From contig JADJOY010000037.1 in the NCBI GenBank assembly GCA_016713535.1, positions 52,349 to 116,348 on the forward strand: DNA of 64,000 bases, in the 5' to 3' direction. Made by a program: the position numbers and the translations under genes. Shown piece after piece: positions 1 through 7,836 of this stretch. Every line of letters starts with the position of its first letter. Positions within the stretch are counted from its first letter, which is position 1. This DNA comes from Deltaproteobacteria bacterium. GTDB lineage: Bacteria > JADJOY01. Under the pieces are notes generated by a model. That model was not told the DNA's origin. It searched no databases and saw only the letters and a list, made by a program, of their open reading frames with translations.

Positions 1-276
1 GGTGCCCCAGCTCGGGTGAGCGAGGAAGAGATCGAGCACCGGCTCGAAGCTCTCGCGGACGATCTGGTCCTCGACGGCGGGCTCGTCGAGCTCCCAGGCG
101 GCGACCGGCTCGGCGGTGGGCAGGAAGCCGATCAGGCCGCCCACGACGTACTGGATGTTGAAGTGGAAGACGGCGAGCGCGAACTTGCGGGGTGCCTCCG
201 CGCGCGCCTCACCCGGCGCCGACGCGACCAGGCACGCCAGCAGCGCGACCACGCCGCGTGCGCGAGCGCGGCTCAT
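1..276 (-). CDS. N-terminus of an exported protein, cut by the window edge
   Basis: Reading from ATG at 276 to the left edge gives 92 residues. Residues 1-27 form a signal peptide (basic MSRARAR, hydrophobic VVALLACLVASA). The mature start contains FHFNIQYVVGGLIGF and then an acidic stretch with VEDQIVRESFEPVLDLFLAH. The aromatic HFNIQY start loosely recalls polysaccharide-active GH57/deacetylase-type proteins, but too little is visible to assign a family. The ATG overlaps the stop of the upstream gene by four bases (ATGA), so the two are probably translationally coupled. Confidence 0.7.
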   Translation of the reverse strand, partial: MSRARARGVVALLACLVASAPGEARAEAPRKFALAVFHFNIQYVVGGLIGFLPTAEPVAAWELDEPAVEDQIVRESFEPVLDLFLAHPSWGT

Positions 277-1625
277 GCGCCGCGCCCCGCGCCACCCGGC
301 GAGGCGGCCTCGCTCGCCATCGAGGCGCGGATCTTCTCCACGACCCCGGTGGTCGAGTGGCCCGCGACGAAGTCGGCGATCACCACCCGTCCGCCGCGCG
401 CGGTGACCACGTCCGCGCCGACCACGTTCTCGGGCTTCCAGTCGCCGCCCTTCACCAGCACGTCGGGCTGCACCGAGCGGATCAGCTCGAGCGGCGTCGG
501 CTCGTCGAAGAGCACCACGTAGTCGACGCACCGCAGCGAGGCGAGGATCGCGGCGCGGTCGTGCTCGCTCTGGATCGGCCGGTCGGGCGCCTTGCCGAGA
601 AACCGGACCGAGGCGTCGGTGTTGAGACCGACGCACAGCGCGTGGCCGAGGCGCCGCGCGTCCTCCAGGTAGCGCACGTGGCCGAGGTGGAGGATGTCGA
701 AGCAGCCGTTGGTGAAGACCAGCGAGCGTCCTTGCGCATGGAGCCGCACGCTCTCCTTCGCCATCTCGTCACGTGTCAGGATCCGTCCCAGCGTCGGCAC
801 CGCGGACTCCTCCTCGGACGAGTGACCGAGCGGCGCGGCCGCGATCGCCTCGGCGTACGCCGCCGGTACACGCCGCCGCGCGAGCGGCCGGGTGCGGCGC
901 ACCGCGTTGACCTCGTCGACGTCGACGGTGGCGAGGACGATCTCGTCGTCGGCGCCGCCGCGCGCGAGCAGCGCGCCGCCGGGCCCGATCACCACCGACC
1001 CGCCGCGCGGGTGGGAGCCCGGGCGCTCGGTGGCACCACTCGCCGCGACCACGAACGACTGGCTCTCGATCGCGCGCGCGGTCAGCAGCGCGCGCGCGGC
1101 CTCCGACTCGTCGAGCGTCCACGCGGCGCACACCGCCAGCAGGCGTGCCCGCTCGAGGGCGAGTGCTACGCCCTGCTCGGGGAACTCGACGTCGGCGCCG
1201 ATCAGCACGCCGAGCTTCACCCGGCTGGTCTGCACCGCCACGATCGAGTCGCCGGTGCTGATGAGCCCGGCGTCGTCGGGGCTGCGGTGAAGGCGACGGT
1301 AGGTGCCCGCGTCGTGGCCGTCGGTGTCGATCACGTGTGCCTGGTCGAAGAACCGCCCCGCCTCGTTCGCGAGCGTCGAGCCGATCAGGATCACCCTGTG
1401 CTGGCGCGCCGCGCGCCGGAGCGCGGCGACGGCGACCGCGCTGCGCTCGGCTTCGAGGCGAGGGCGCTGGTGCTGCCCGGCGGTGGTCCAGAGCTCGGGC
1501 AGGACGATCAGCTCCGCGCCGCGCGCCGCCGCTTCGGCGATCCGCGTCAGCGCGAGCTCGGCGTTGGCCTCGACGAGACCGGGGCGAACCGGGAACTGGA
1601 GCGCGGCGACGGTGAGCGCGGACAT
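273..1625 (-). CDS. nitrilase-fold / HldE2 (RfaE2-like) cytidylyltransferase-fold fusion
   Basis: 450 residues. Residues 1-265 are a carbon-nitrogen hydrolase (nitrilase) fold with LPELW (Glu44), but the usual catalytic Lys is Arg111 (YRRLH) and the catalytic Cys position in the usual ICYD-FPE motif reads IGADVEFPE (Gly143), so this half looks catalytically dead. Residues 300-435 are a D-glycero-beta-D-manno-heptose-1-phosphate adenylyltransferase-type domain with TNGCFDILHLGH (305-316), VKGGDW and the terminal HSTTGVVEKI. That family activates heptose for LPS or cell-surface glycans in the cytoplasm. I chose the ATG giving MSALTVAALQF because homology begins there. It is followed by an exported-protein gene with ATGA overlap. 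The fusion is unusual; the transferase assignment is solid, the role of the nitrilase half is unknown. Confidence 0.85.
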   Translation of the reverse strand: MSALTVAALQFPVRPGLVEANAELALTRIAEAAARGAELIVLPELWTTAGQHQRPRLEAERSAVAVAALRRAARQHRVILIGSTLANEAGRFFDQAHVIDTDGHDAGTYRRLHRSPDDAGLISTGDSIVAVQTSRVKLGVLIGADVEFPEQGVALALERARLLAVCAAWTLDESEAARALLTARAIESQSFVVAASGATERPGSHPRGGSVVIGPGGALLARGGADDEIVLATVDVDEVNAVRRTRPLARRRVPAAYAEAIAAAPLGHSSEEESAVPTLGRILTRDEMAKESVRLHAQGRSLVFTNGCFDILHLGHVRYLEDARRLGHALCVGLNTDASVRFLGKAPDRPIQSEHDRAAILASLRCVDYVVLFDEPTPLELIRSVQPDVLVKGGDWKPENVVGADVVTARGGRVVIADFVAGHSTTGVVEKIRASMASEAASPGGAGRGA

Positions 1626-1788
1626 GGGATCGGCGAGCCGCGCGGACACGCGGCGCGGCGATTCTACCGAAACCCGAGCCAATTTCGGCATGCGCGGGTT
1701 CGGCGCTCGTTCGATCGCCGCCGGACCGAGATCGACGAAGCCGGCGACCTGGCGCCGGCGCGCAGCGCCGCGGGGGGACGGAGCCGTC

Positions 1789-1856
1789 GTAGCGACGAGG
1801 GCCCCATCCCCCGTCGCCGGGACCACGCGGCTGGAGCCCGCCGCTTCGTCGGCGGG
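1789..1856 (+). repeat. REP cluster: decayed GTAG hairpin plus GGAG hairpin
   Basis: A GTAG head (1789-1792) is followed by a decayed GACGAGGG/CCCCCGTC stem. A GGAG head (1833-1836) is followed by a perfect hairpin: CCCGCCG (1837-1843), tip CTTCGT (1844-1849), CGGCGGG (1850-1856). This lies in the spacer between the nitrilase-HldE2 gene and the IS element. Confidence 0.75.
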
Positions 1857-1912
1857 AAGCCTCTACGATCGGCCAGCTCGCCCCACGAGCGGACCCACCA
1901 CACGGCCGGCCG

Positions 1913-2034
1913 CAGCGAGCCTGTGAAGACATCGAGCGAGGGAAGCGCCGCGGGGGGACGGAGCCCCCGCGCTACGAAAACCGTGAGCGAGGGGTTCCAC
2001 CCGTCGCCGGCCGGCTGGACGCCGCTTCGTCGGC
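1913..2034. repeat. degenerate REP/BIME remnants
   Basis: A partial copy of the paired element (GCGGGGGG-ACGGAG start near 1949, central CTACGA) has lost several paired bases. A short GCCG-CTTCGT-CGGC hairpin (2021-2034) follows. The AGCCTGTGAA at about 1917 is the inverse of TTCACAGGCT found beside the copy near 29300, so it may be an outer boundary. The whole 1626-2143 spacer is made of such remnants; I see no gene in it. Confidence 0.55.
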
Positions 2035-2104
2035 GAACTGGCCAGCGGGGACCGCCACACGGCCGGTCGCAGCGAGCCTGTGAAGACATCGAGCGGGAAG
2101 CGCC

Positions 2105-2145
2105 GCGGGGGGACGGAGCCCCCCGCGCCACGAAGACCCTCGTAG
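2105..2145. repeat. left half of a BIME interrupted by the IS element
   Basis: GCGGGGGG (2105-2112), tip ACGGAG, CCCCCCGC (2119-2126) form the first hairpin, then GCCACGA, AGACCC and TCGTAG up to 2145. The intact copy at 33901-33964, read on the other strand, has the same sequence and continues directly into C-GACGGGGG. Here that continuation is found only at 3752, after the IS. Confidence 0.85.
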
Positions 2146-2150
2146 ACCTT

Positions 2151-2160
2151 ATGGAGCGAC
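2151..2160 (+). repeat. left subterminal inverted repeat of the IS110-family element
   Basis: ATGGAGCGAC, exact inverse complement of 3737-3746. Confidence 0.85.
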
Positions 2161-2262
2161 CGGCTCCATCTCGCAAAACGTGGTTAATCGGTGGTGCAGC
2201 CACCTACCACTACGCGGGTTAGCGCCCGAGGGCGCCAGAGCCGCATGCGAGAGGAGCCGGTC

Positions 2263-3408
2263 ATGGGCAAGCTTACGCGAACGAACGTCGGCATGGACGT
2301 GTGCAAGCGGTTTATCCAGGTCGCGCTGCTGACCCCGGGCGGAGAGTGGATCGAGTGGCAGACGCGCAACGAGTCGCGTGCGATCGCCAAGATGATCGGC
2401 CGCATTCGCCGCGAAGCCGGCGAGAGCGAGATTCGCACCTGCTACGAGGCGGGTCCCACCGGCTACGCGCTCCAGCGCGTCCTGCGGGCGGCCGGCCTGC
2501 ACTGCATCGTCGTGGCGCCGTCGCTCATTCCGCGCAAGCCGGGCGAGCGCATCAAGACGGATCGCCGAGACGCCCGCAAGCTCGCTCAGGGTCTGCGCAA
2601 CGGGGATCTCACGGAGGTCCAGCCGCCAACCCCGGAGCAAGAGAGCCTCCGCGACCTGTGCCGCGTCCGCGAGGCGACCCAGAAGGATCTCGAGTGCCGG
2701 CGGCATCGGCTGAGCAAATTTGTGCTTCGGCGCGATCGCATCTATCCCGGCAAGGTCACGTGGACTCGTGCGCACCTCACGTGGATCGAGCAGCAACGCT
2801 TCACGGACGAGTACGCCACGATGACGTTCGACACGCTGATCCGGGCGGTCACGGAAGCGCAGCAGATGCTCGCGGACCTGGACGCGAAGCTCGAGGCGGC
2901 GGCGCAACGGGAGCCGTACGCGACGCCGGTTCGGCATCTGCGGTGCTTTCGCAGCTTCGACACGGTCACCGCGCTCAGCGTGGTGGCCGAGCTCTACGGC
3001 TTCCTGCGGTTCGAGTCTGCGAGCGGGCTCATGGCCTACCTCGGGCTGGTGCCGAGCGAGCACACGACCGCGGGTCGACACCAGCGAGGCGAGATCACCA
3101 AGGCGGGCAACGGCCGCGTTCGGCGTCTGCTCAACCAAGCCGCCTGGAACTACCGGCATGTGCCTCGTGTGAGTCGGGCGTTGAAGGCCCGGCGCGAAGG
3201 TCAGCCGGGCTGGGTCGTGAACGTCGCCGACAAGGCGATGAAGCGGTTGCACAAGCGTTATTGGCACCTGGTGAACGGAGGGAAGCCGACCCCCGTGGCG
3301 GCCATCGCGGTGGAGCGGGAGCTCGTCGGCTTCGTCTGGGATGTGCTGCATCGCGACGCTCACGAGCAGCTGGAGCGAGAGGCGAGCACGGGCAAGAAGG
3401 CGGCCTGA
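2263..3408 (+). CDS. IS110-family transposase (DEDD recombinase)
   Basis: 381 residues from ATG 2263, preceded by GAGGAG at 2251. The N-terminal RuvC-like DEDD domain has GMDVCK (Asp12), CYEAGPTGY (Glu62) and KTDRRDARKLA (Asp100, Asp103). The C-terminal Tnp_20 domain has LMAYLGLVPSEH, ITKAGNGRVRRLLNQAAW. The family excises and inserts the element using a structured bridge RNA from the element's own non-coding end. The Ser-Ser-Gly usually seen after the GLxPxEH motif reads Thr-Thr-Ala-Gly (268-271), so the C-terminal catalytic serine may be replaced by threonine. The gene is otherwise intact and of usual length. Confidence 0.93.
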   Translation: MGKLTRTNVGMDVCKRFIQVALLTPGGEWIEWQTRNESRAIAKMIGRIRREAGESEIRTCYEAGPTGYALQRVLRAAGLHCIVVAPSLIPRKPGERIKTDRRDARKLAQGLRNGDLTEVQPPTPEQESLRDLCRVREATQKDLECRRHRLSKFVLRRDRIYPGKVTWTRAHLTWIEQQRFTDEYATMTFDTLIRAVTEAQQMLADLDAKLEAAAQREPYATPVRHLRCFRSFDTVTALSVVAELYGFLRFESASGLMAYLGLVPSEHTTAGRHQRGEITKAGNGRVRRLLNQAAWNYRHVPRVSRALKARREGQPGWVVNVADKAMKRLHKRYWHLVNGGKPTPVAAIAVERELVGFVWDVLHRDAHEQLEREASTGKKAA

Positions 3409-3749
3409 CGACGAGGGTTGGTTCCACTCCACGAGAAAGGAGATCGAGGGCTCGAGGCGCTGGAGGGTCGCGGCACGTCTCCGAGGATGTGCGTCCGTCG
3501 CTATTGCGATAGGGGGCAACCCCGAATTCGCGTCCAGTAGACAGCGCTCCTCACGACGGAGAGAGGTCACGGCTGGCTCTGCACCGGCTTCGGCCGGGGT
3601 AATCCGCGGATTTGAGAGTGACTCGTCGTCGATCCGTGCGGATCCTCCATCGCCTCGAGCCCTCGAAGGGAGAACAACAGGCAAACAACCACGACGCGAG
3701 AGGAAGCCACGGGCCGCGAGCCCGGGTTTGACACCAGTCGCTCCATATG
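3409..3749 (+). ncRNA. 3' non-coding end of the IS, candidate bridge-RNA region
   Basis: 340 bases without a convincing gene lie between the transposase stop and the right end, whereas only about 115 bases lie upstream of the gene. In IS1111-type elements the bridge RNA is known to come from the 3' side. Small hairpins are visible (for example GGGG-CAA-CCCC at 3513-3523). I could not identify the target- and donor-binding loops by eye, so the RNA call is inference. Confidence 0.4.
3737..3746 (-). repeat. right subterminal inverted repeat of the IS110-family element
   Basis: GTCGCTCCAT, exact inverse complement of 2151-2160. Confidence 0.85.
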
Positions 3750-3828
3750 AGCGACGGGGGTTCCATCCCCCGTCGCCGGGACCACGCGGCTGGAGCCCGC
3801 CGCTGGAGCCCGCCGCTTCGTCGGCGGG
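3750..3828 (+). repeat. right half of the interrupted BIME plus a GGAG-REP
   Basis: AGC then GACGGGGG (3753-3760), tip TTCCAT, CCCCCGTC (3767-3774) completes the element broken at 2145. A second hairpin follows a GGAG head at 3805: CCCGCCG (3809-3815), CTTCGT, CGGCGGG (3822-3828). A short duplication of GGAGCCCGCCGCT lies just before it. Confidence 0.85.
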
Positions 3829-3940
3829 AAGCCTCTACGATCGGCCAGCTCGCCCCACGAGCGGACTCGCCAAGTGGCGCGTCGCAGCGCGACGCCGCGA
3901 GCGAAGCGAGTGCCTCGGGGGTGGGACCCGCCGGGATCGC

Positions 3941-3994
3941 GGCGCCGAGGGACCGGCGCCCTCCAGGCGGGCGGGGGGCTGGAACAGCCCCCCG
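3941..3994 (-). repeat. reverse GGAG-REP and hairpin at the 3' end of the phosphate permease gene
   Basis: GGCGCCG (3941-3947), tip AGGGAC, CGGCGCC (3954-3960) and CTCC (3961-3964) read on the minus strand as a GGAG-headed hairpin with tip GTCCCT. Next is CGGGGGGCT (3972-3980), GGAAC, AGCCCCCCG (3986-3994), a nine-pair stem starting 7 bases after the permease stop, so it may double as its transcription end. No T-run follows. Confidence 0.7.
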
Positions 3995-4000
3995 AGCAAC

Positions 4001-5026
4001 TCAGAAATGCATGCGCAGGAAGCGCACCGCCCAGAAGCACAGCGAGGCGACGATCGCCGAGGCGGGGATGGTGAGCAGCCACGCCCACACGATCTTCGCG
4101 GCGACACCCCATTTGATGCCCGAGAGGTTGGTGGTGGCGCCGACGCCGATGATCGAGCCCGTGATGGTGTGCGTGGTGCTCACGGGGATGCCGCTGTGGG
4201 TCGCCAGGAACAGCGTGAAGGCGCCCGCGGTCTCGGCGCAGAAGCCGCCCACCGGCTTGAGCTTGGTGATCTTCATCCCCATGGTCTTGACGATCCGCCA
4301 GCCACCGAACGCGGTGCCGAGCGCCATCGCGGCGTGGCAGCCGAGGATGATCCAGAGCGTCTTGGGATCGGTGATGCTGAGCTTGATGTTGGGGTCGACG
4401 ACCCCCGCCGCGACCAGCAGCGCCACGATCAGTCCCATGGTCTTCTGGGCGTCGTTGCCGCCGTGGCCCAGCGAATACAGCGCCGCGGAGACGAGCTGTC
4501 CGCGCCGGAAGCGCCGGTCGACGGTCGCGGGGCGGGCGCGCCTCAGCAGCCAGAACACCGCGAGCATCAGGGCGTACCCGCACACGAAGCCGATGAGCGG
4601 CGCGAGCGGGATGAACTTCACGGTGCTGACGATCTTCTCCCAGCGCAGCGCGTCCCAGCCGGCGTGCGCCACGCCGGCGCCGGCGAAGCCACCGATGAGC
4701 GCATGCGACGAGCTGGTGGGCAGGCCCCACCACCACGTGAGCAAGTCCCAGAAGATCGCGCCCATCAGGCCGGTGAGGACGACGTCCACGTAGGTCGGGT
4801 CGTTGGCGGTGATCCGGACGATCTTCGACACCGTGTCGGCCACCTTCGGCTCGAACACGAACATCGCCACGAAGTTGAAGAACGCCGCCCAGATGACCGC
4901 CTGACCCGGTCGAAGGACGCGCGTCGACACCACCGTCGCGATCGAGTTCGCGGCGTCGTGAAACCCGTTGATCACGTCGAACACCAACGCGACCACGATC
5001 GTGCCGATCACCAGCGGCGTCACCAT
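4001..5026 (-). CDS. pit: low-affinity inorganic phosphate transporter (Pit family)
   Basis: 341 residues, the normal size for short Pit proteins. Duplicated PiT signature: GFHDAANSIATVVSTRVL near the N-terminus and GGNDAQKTMG in the second half, with about ten hydrophobic segments and STTHTITGSIIGVG. It is an inner-membrane metal-phosphate:H+ symporter. ATG at 5026 was chosen because homology starts at MVTPLVIGTIVV. It lies 28 bases downstream of a DUF47 (PhoU-like) gene, the usual pairing for this family. Confidence 0.93.
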   Translation of the reverse strand: MVTPLVIGTIVVALVFDVINGFHDAANSIATVVSTRVLRPGQAVIWAAFFNFVAMFVFEPKVADTVSKIVRITANDPTYVDVVLTGLMGAIFWDLLTWWWGLPTSSSHALIGGFAGAGVAHAGWDALRWEKIVSTVKFIPLAPLIGFVCGYALMLAVFWLLRRARPATVDRRFRRGQLVSAALYSLGHGGNDAQKTMGLIVALLVAAGVVDPNIKLSITDPKTLWIILGCHAAMALGTAFGGWRIVKTMGMKITKLKPVGGFCAETAGAFTLFLATHSGIPVSTTHTITGSIIGVGATTNLSGIKWGVAAKIVWAWLLTIPASAIVASLCFWAVRFLRMHF

Positions 5027-5054
5027 GGCACAGGCCTCCAGGACGTCCGGTGGG

Positions 5055-5681
5055 TCAGGCGTTCTCGAGAACGACGCCCTCGATGATGTTGGCCACGTCC
5101 TCGCATCGGTCGGTGGCCGTCTCGAGGGTCTCGTAGATCTCTTTCCACTTGATGACGTGGATCGGATCGTCCTTGTGCTCCTTGAAGAGCCTCGCGACCG
5201 CGCGGCGCAGGATCGCATCCGCCTCGTTCTCGAGCCGGTTCACGTCCACGCACGCCTGCAGCACCTTCGAGGCGTGCTTCATGTCGCGCAGCCCGGCCAC
5301 CGCGTGGGCGATCTCGACGGCCGCGCGCATCAGCACGTCCGCCAGATCCTTCACCTCGCTCGGCATCTCGGTGATCTCGTAGAGCGCGATCCGCTCCGAG
5401 GCCGCCTCGACGAAGTCCATGACGTCGTCCATGCGCGTGATGAGGCGGTGGATGTCGTCGCGCTCGATCGGCGTGATGAAGGTCTTGTGGAGGGCCTCGA
5501 CGCACTGGTGCGTGATCTGGTCCGTCTCCTCCTCGATCTCCTTGATGCGCAGCGCCTTGGCGGGGACGTTCGCGCCCGTGGAGACGAGCGACAGGAACTC
5601 CTTGCACCCGACCACGGTGAGCGCGGCGTGCTGCTCGAAGAGGTCGAAGAAGCGGGTCTCGCGCGGCAGCAATCGGAACAT
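5055..5681 (-). CDS. DUF47 / PhoU-like phosphate transport regulator
   Basis: 208 residues, typical of the family (TIGR00153-like). It is all helical, with FFDLFEQHAALTVVGCKEF at the start and repeated acidic metal-binding helices (IEEETDQITHQCVEAL and NRLENEADAILRRAV) characteristic of PhoU folds. DUF47 proteins are nearly always encoded beside Pit transporters and are thought to modulate them at the membrane. It is upstream of pit and on the same strand. Confidence 0.9.
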   Translation of the reverse strand: MFRLLPRETRFFDLFEQHAALTVVGCKEFLSLVSTGANVPAKALRIKEIEEETDQITHQCVEALHKTFITPIERDDIHRLITRMDDVMDFVEAASERIALYEITEMPSEVKDLADVLMRAAVEIAHAVAGLRDMKHASKVLQACVDVNRLENEADAILRRAVARLFKEHKDDPIHVIKWKEIYETLETATDRCEDVANIIEGVVLENA

Positions 5682-5747
5682 GGGCACCCCCGGTGGACGG
5701 AACCGGAGGCGTACCACGCACGCCGGGTCGAGGAAACAGGACCGTGA

Positions 5748-5775
5748 CGTTCGTGAGACGTCCGTGTCACGAACG
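5748..5775 (-). terminator. hairpin over the DUF3999 stop codon
   Basis: CGTTCGTGA (5748-5756) pairs perfectly with TCACGAACG (5767-5775) around a 10-base loop. The stem includes the DUF3999 stop codon. There is no T-tract, so it could be a Rho-assisted end, an mRNA-stabilising hairpin or a mark between the DUF3999 and phosphate genes. Confidence 0.35.
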
Positions 5776-7836
5776 CGACGCGGGATCCCGGACCAGCTTG
5801 AGCGTGAGCCCGACCAGCACCACCACGGCGATTCCGAGCGCGATCCACAGCGCCACGGTCCCGGCGCGGCGGCCGCTCCACGGTGCAGGCGGCCGATAGG
5901 CGGGGTTCGGCCCTCGCGGTCCGGGCTCCGCCGCGCTCGTCGCGAGCCCCAGCGCCAGCTCGCGGACGGACGCGAGCTCGTAGCGCGGCGCTTCGGCGCT
6001 CGGGTTGCCGAGCAAGCCGCGGTACTTCCCGGGCGACGCCGGGAAGAGCACGCGGCGCCGCTCCACGTCGATGCTCGGAGACCGCGGCGTGAGCGGAAGA
6101 TCGTCACCGTTCTCGACTTCGATCACCAGCGCCGCGAGCCTGGGCGATCCCGCGAGAGCGACGCGGAACGGCGTCCCCCCGGCGCGCCGCTCGAGCCGCG
6201 GCGCGGCGAGCACCGGTTCGTCGCGACCGGGTCCCCCGAGGATGCGTGCCTGGCGCGCCACGAAGCCCTCCTCGAAATCGATCGTGACGGCGGCGACGGG
6301 TGCCGCCCCGTCCGGTAGCGCGAGCAGCCAGCGGCTCGCGTCTCCGTGGGGCGCCAGCGGCGTGAGCGCGGGCTCGACCGGCTGGGTCGCCGAGTCGTCG
6401 ATCAGGTACGCGAGCTGGCGGTCCTTCGTGTCGACGATCCGGACGTCGGCCAGATCGGCCCGCGCCGCGGCGACATCGCCGGCATCGAGCGTCCATTCGG
6501 CGAGCCCCTCCGGGGTGGGACCGACCGTGAGCTCTCGCAGCAACGCCCAGCCGCGCGGCTCGAGCGGCGCGCCGGCGCGCTGCGCGAACGCCATCGCCTG
6601 CTCGCTCTGGTGGCGGGGGTTGTCCTCGGCGGGCCCCAGCGCGGCGACCGGCAGCGCGCGCCACCACGGAGCGCCACCATCGTCCGCGGCCGAGGACCCC
6701 GGCGCCGCGATCCGCGCGAACGAATCGAGGTCACGGTGCGAGGCGGTCGTGACTCGCCCGCCGCCCCAGTGGAGATCGGTCACCCCGCCGGGCGGCGGGA
6801 TGAAGAGCACGGTGGGGAGCCCCACCTGCGCCACCACCCGCAGCTCGTCGAGCGGCCCCTCGCCGGCGTCGTCGATGTCGACGTAGAGGTCGCCGGTGGC
6901 GACCGGCCGGCGCTCGAGCTCGACCGTGCTCGCGACCAGCTTGCCGTCGCCGGCGCGCGCGATCACGCCGTGGCCGAGCCGGGCGCCGCTCACGTCGCGC
7001 ACCCGGACGTCGCGCAGGAACGCCTCGCTCGCCGACTCGATCCGAAGTGCTGTCGGCACGATGCCCGCGGGCCGCGCCAGCTCGAGCTGGGTCGAGCGGT
7101 CGTCGATGCGGGTGTCGACCACCTCGAGCGGCACCTCGCCGGTCGCCTGCTCGGCGCGCTCGTCCCGCTCGACGCGCACCTCGACCGGCGCCACCCAGCC
7201 GCCCTGCTCGATCCGGATCTCGATCGCGACACGCGGCCACTCGCCGAGCGGCACCGTGATCGAGCCCTCGTGCACCGCCGGTCCACGGGAGCCCTCGCGA
7301 CCGGGGAGCCGGAAGAGCGGCGCGTTGCGCACCAGCTCGCGGCCCATGCCCCCGTCCACCAGCTCCCACACGGTGGCGCGCGCCACTAGCAGCTCGCCGG
7401 CTGCCAGGTCGAAGGTGATGCGATCGAACGCGAAGCCGGCCGGCTCGACCGCCAGCTCGAGGCGCTCGCGGCGCGGGTGACCGTCGTCGTCGGCGGCCCG
7501 GTCGACCGCCGTGAGAACGACCGGCGCCGCGCACGCGATCGCTCCGCTCGCGCCTGGATCGACGGGCGGCACCACCGCGAAGGGCACGAAGTGCCCCGCG
7601 TCGTCGATCAGGCGCAGGTCGGCGAGGTCGGGGCGACTCTCGGCCAGCACGGTGGGCGGAAGCAGCACCCTCGCCACGGTCGCCGAGGCGTCCGTCGCGG
7701 CGGTGACCCGCGCGCGGCGCGGAAAGACGCTGCGCGGATCGCCCTCCGCACTGCCCGACGCCCGGGCAGTCGTCGCGGCCGCCAGCCCGAGGGCGACCAC
7801 GACTGCGAAGCGCCGAGCCCCACGACCACGCCTCAC
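5767..7836 (-). CDS. DUF3999 family exported membrane-anchored protein
   Basis: 689 residues. GTG start at 7836 overlaps the DUF2339 stop (GTGA). Signal peptide RRFAVVVALGLAAATTARASG, a long beta-rich extracytoplasmic region (residues about 30-650) and a single C-terminal membrane helix (ALWIALGIAVVVLVGLTLKL) before a short basic tail. DUF3999 proteins are regularly encoded directly after DUF2339 proteins and the two probably act together in the envelope; biochemical function is unknown. Confidence 0.85.
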   Translation of the reverse strand: MRRGRGARRFAVVVALGLAAATTARASGSAEGDPRSVFPRRARVTAATDASATVARVLLPPTVLAESRPDLADLRLIDDAGHFVPFAVVPPVDPGASGAIACAAPVVLTAVDRAADDDGHPRRERLELAVEPAGFAFDRITFDLAAGELLVARATVWELVDGGMGRELVRNAPLFRLPGREGSRGPAVHEGSITVPLGEWPRVAIEIRIEQGGWVAPVEVRVERDERAEQATGEVPLEVVDTRIDDRSTQLELARPAGIVPTALRIESASEAFLRDVRVRDVSGARLGHGVIARAGDGKLVASTVELERRPVATGDLYVDIDDAGEGPLDELRVVAQVGLPTVLFIPPPGGVTDLHWGGGRVTTASHRDLDSFARIAAPGSSAADDGGAPWWRALPVAALGPAEDNPRHQSEQAMAFAQRAGAPLEPRGWALLRELTVGPTPEGLAEWTLDAGDVAAARADLADVRIVDTKDRQLAYLIDDSATQPVEPALTPLAPHGDASRWLLALPDGAAPVAAVTIDFEEGFVARQARILGGPGRDEPVLAAPRLERRAGGTPFRVALAGSPRLAALVIEVENGDDLPLTPRSPSIDVERRRVLFPASPGKYRGLLGNPSAEAPRYELASVRELALGLATSAAEPGPRGPNPAYRPPAPWSGRRAGTVALWIALGIAVVVLVGLTLKLVRDPASRS

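Larger units (their letters stand above)
2144..3751 (+). mobile_element. IS110-family (IS1111-like) insertion sequence
   Basis: About 1.6 kb with one transposase gene. Comparison with intact repeat copies defines the ends: the dinucleotide AG (CT on the other strand) occurs once in the empty site and at both junctions (2144-2145 and 3750-3751). A perfect 10-bp inverted repeat, ATGGAGCGAC (2151-2160) and GTCGCTCCAT (3737-3746), lies 5 and 3 bases inside the ends. Subterminal inverted repeats and a long 3' non-coding end are typical of the IS1111 subgroup. No other target duplication is visible, as expected for this family. Confidence 0.9.

Noticed and set aside
3720-3760. Direct target duplication longer than two bases at the IS ends
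   Set aside because: Comparison with the empty site supports only AG at both ends; GAGCGAC near both ends is part of the inverted repeat and the BIME respectively.
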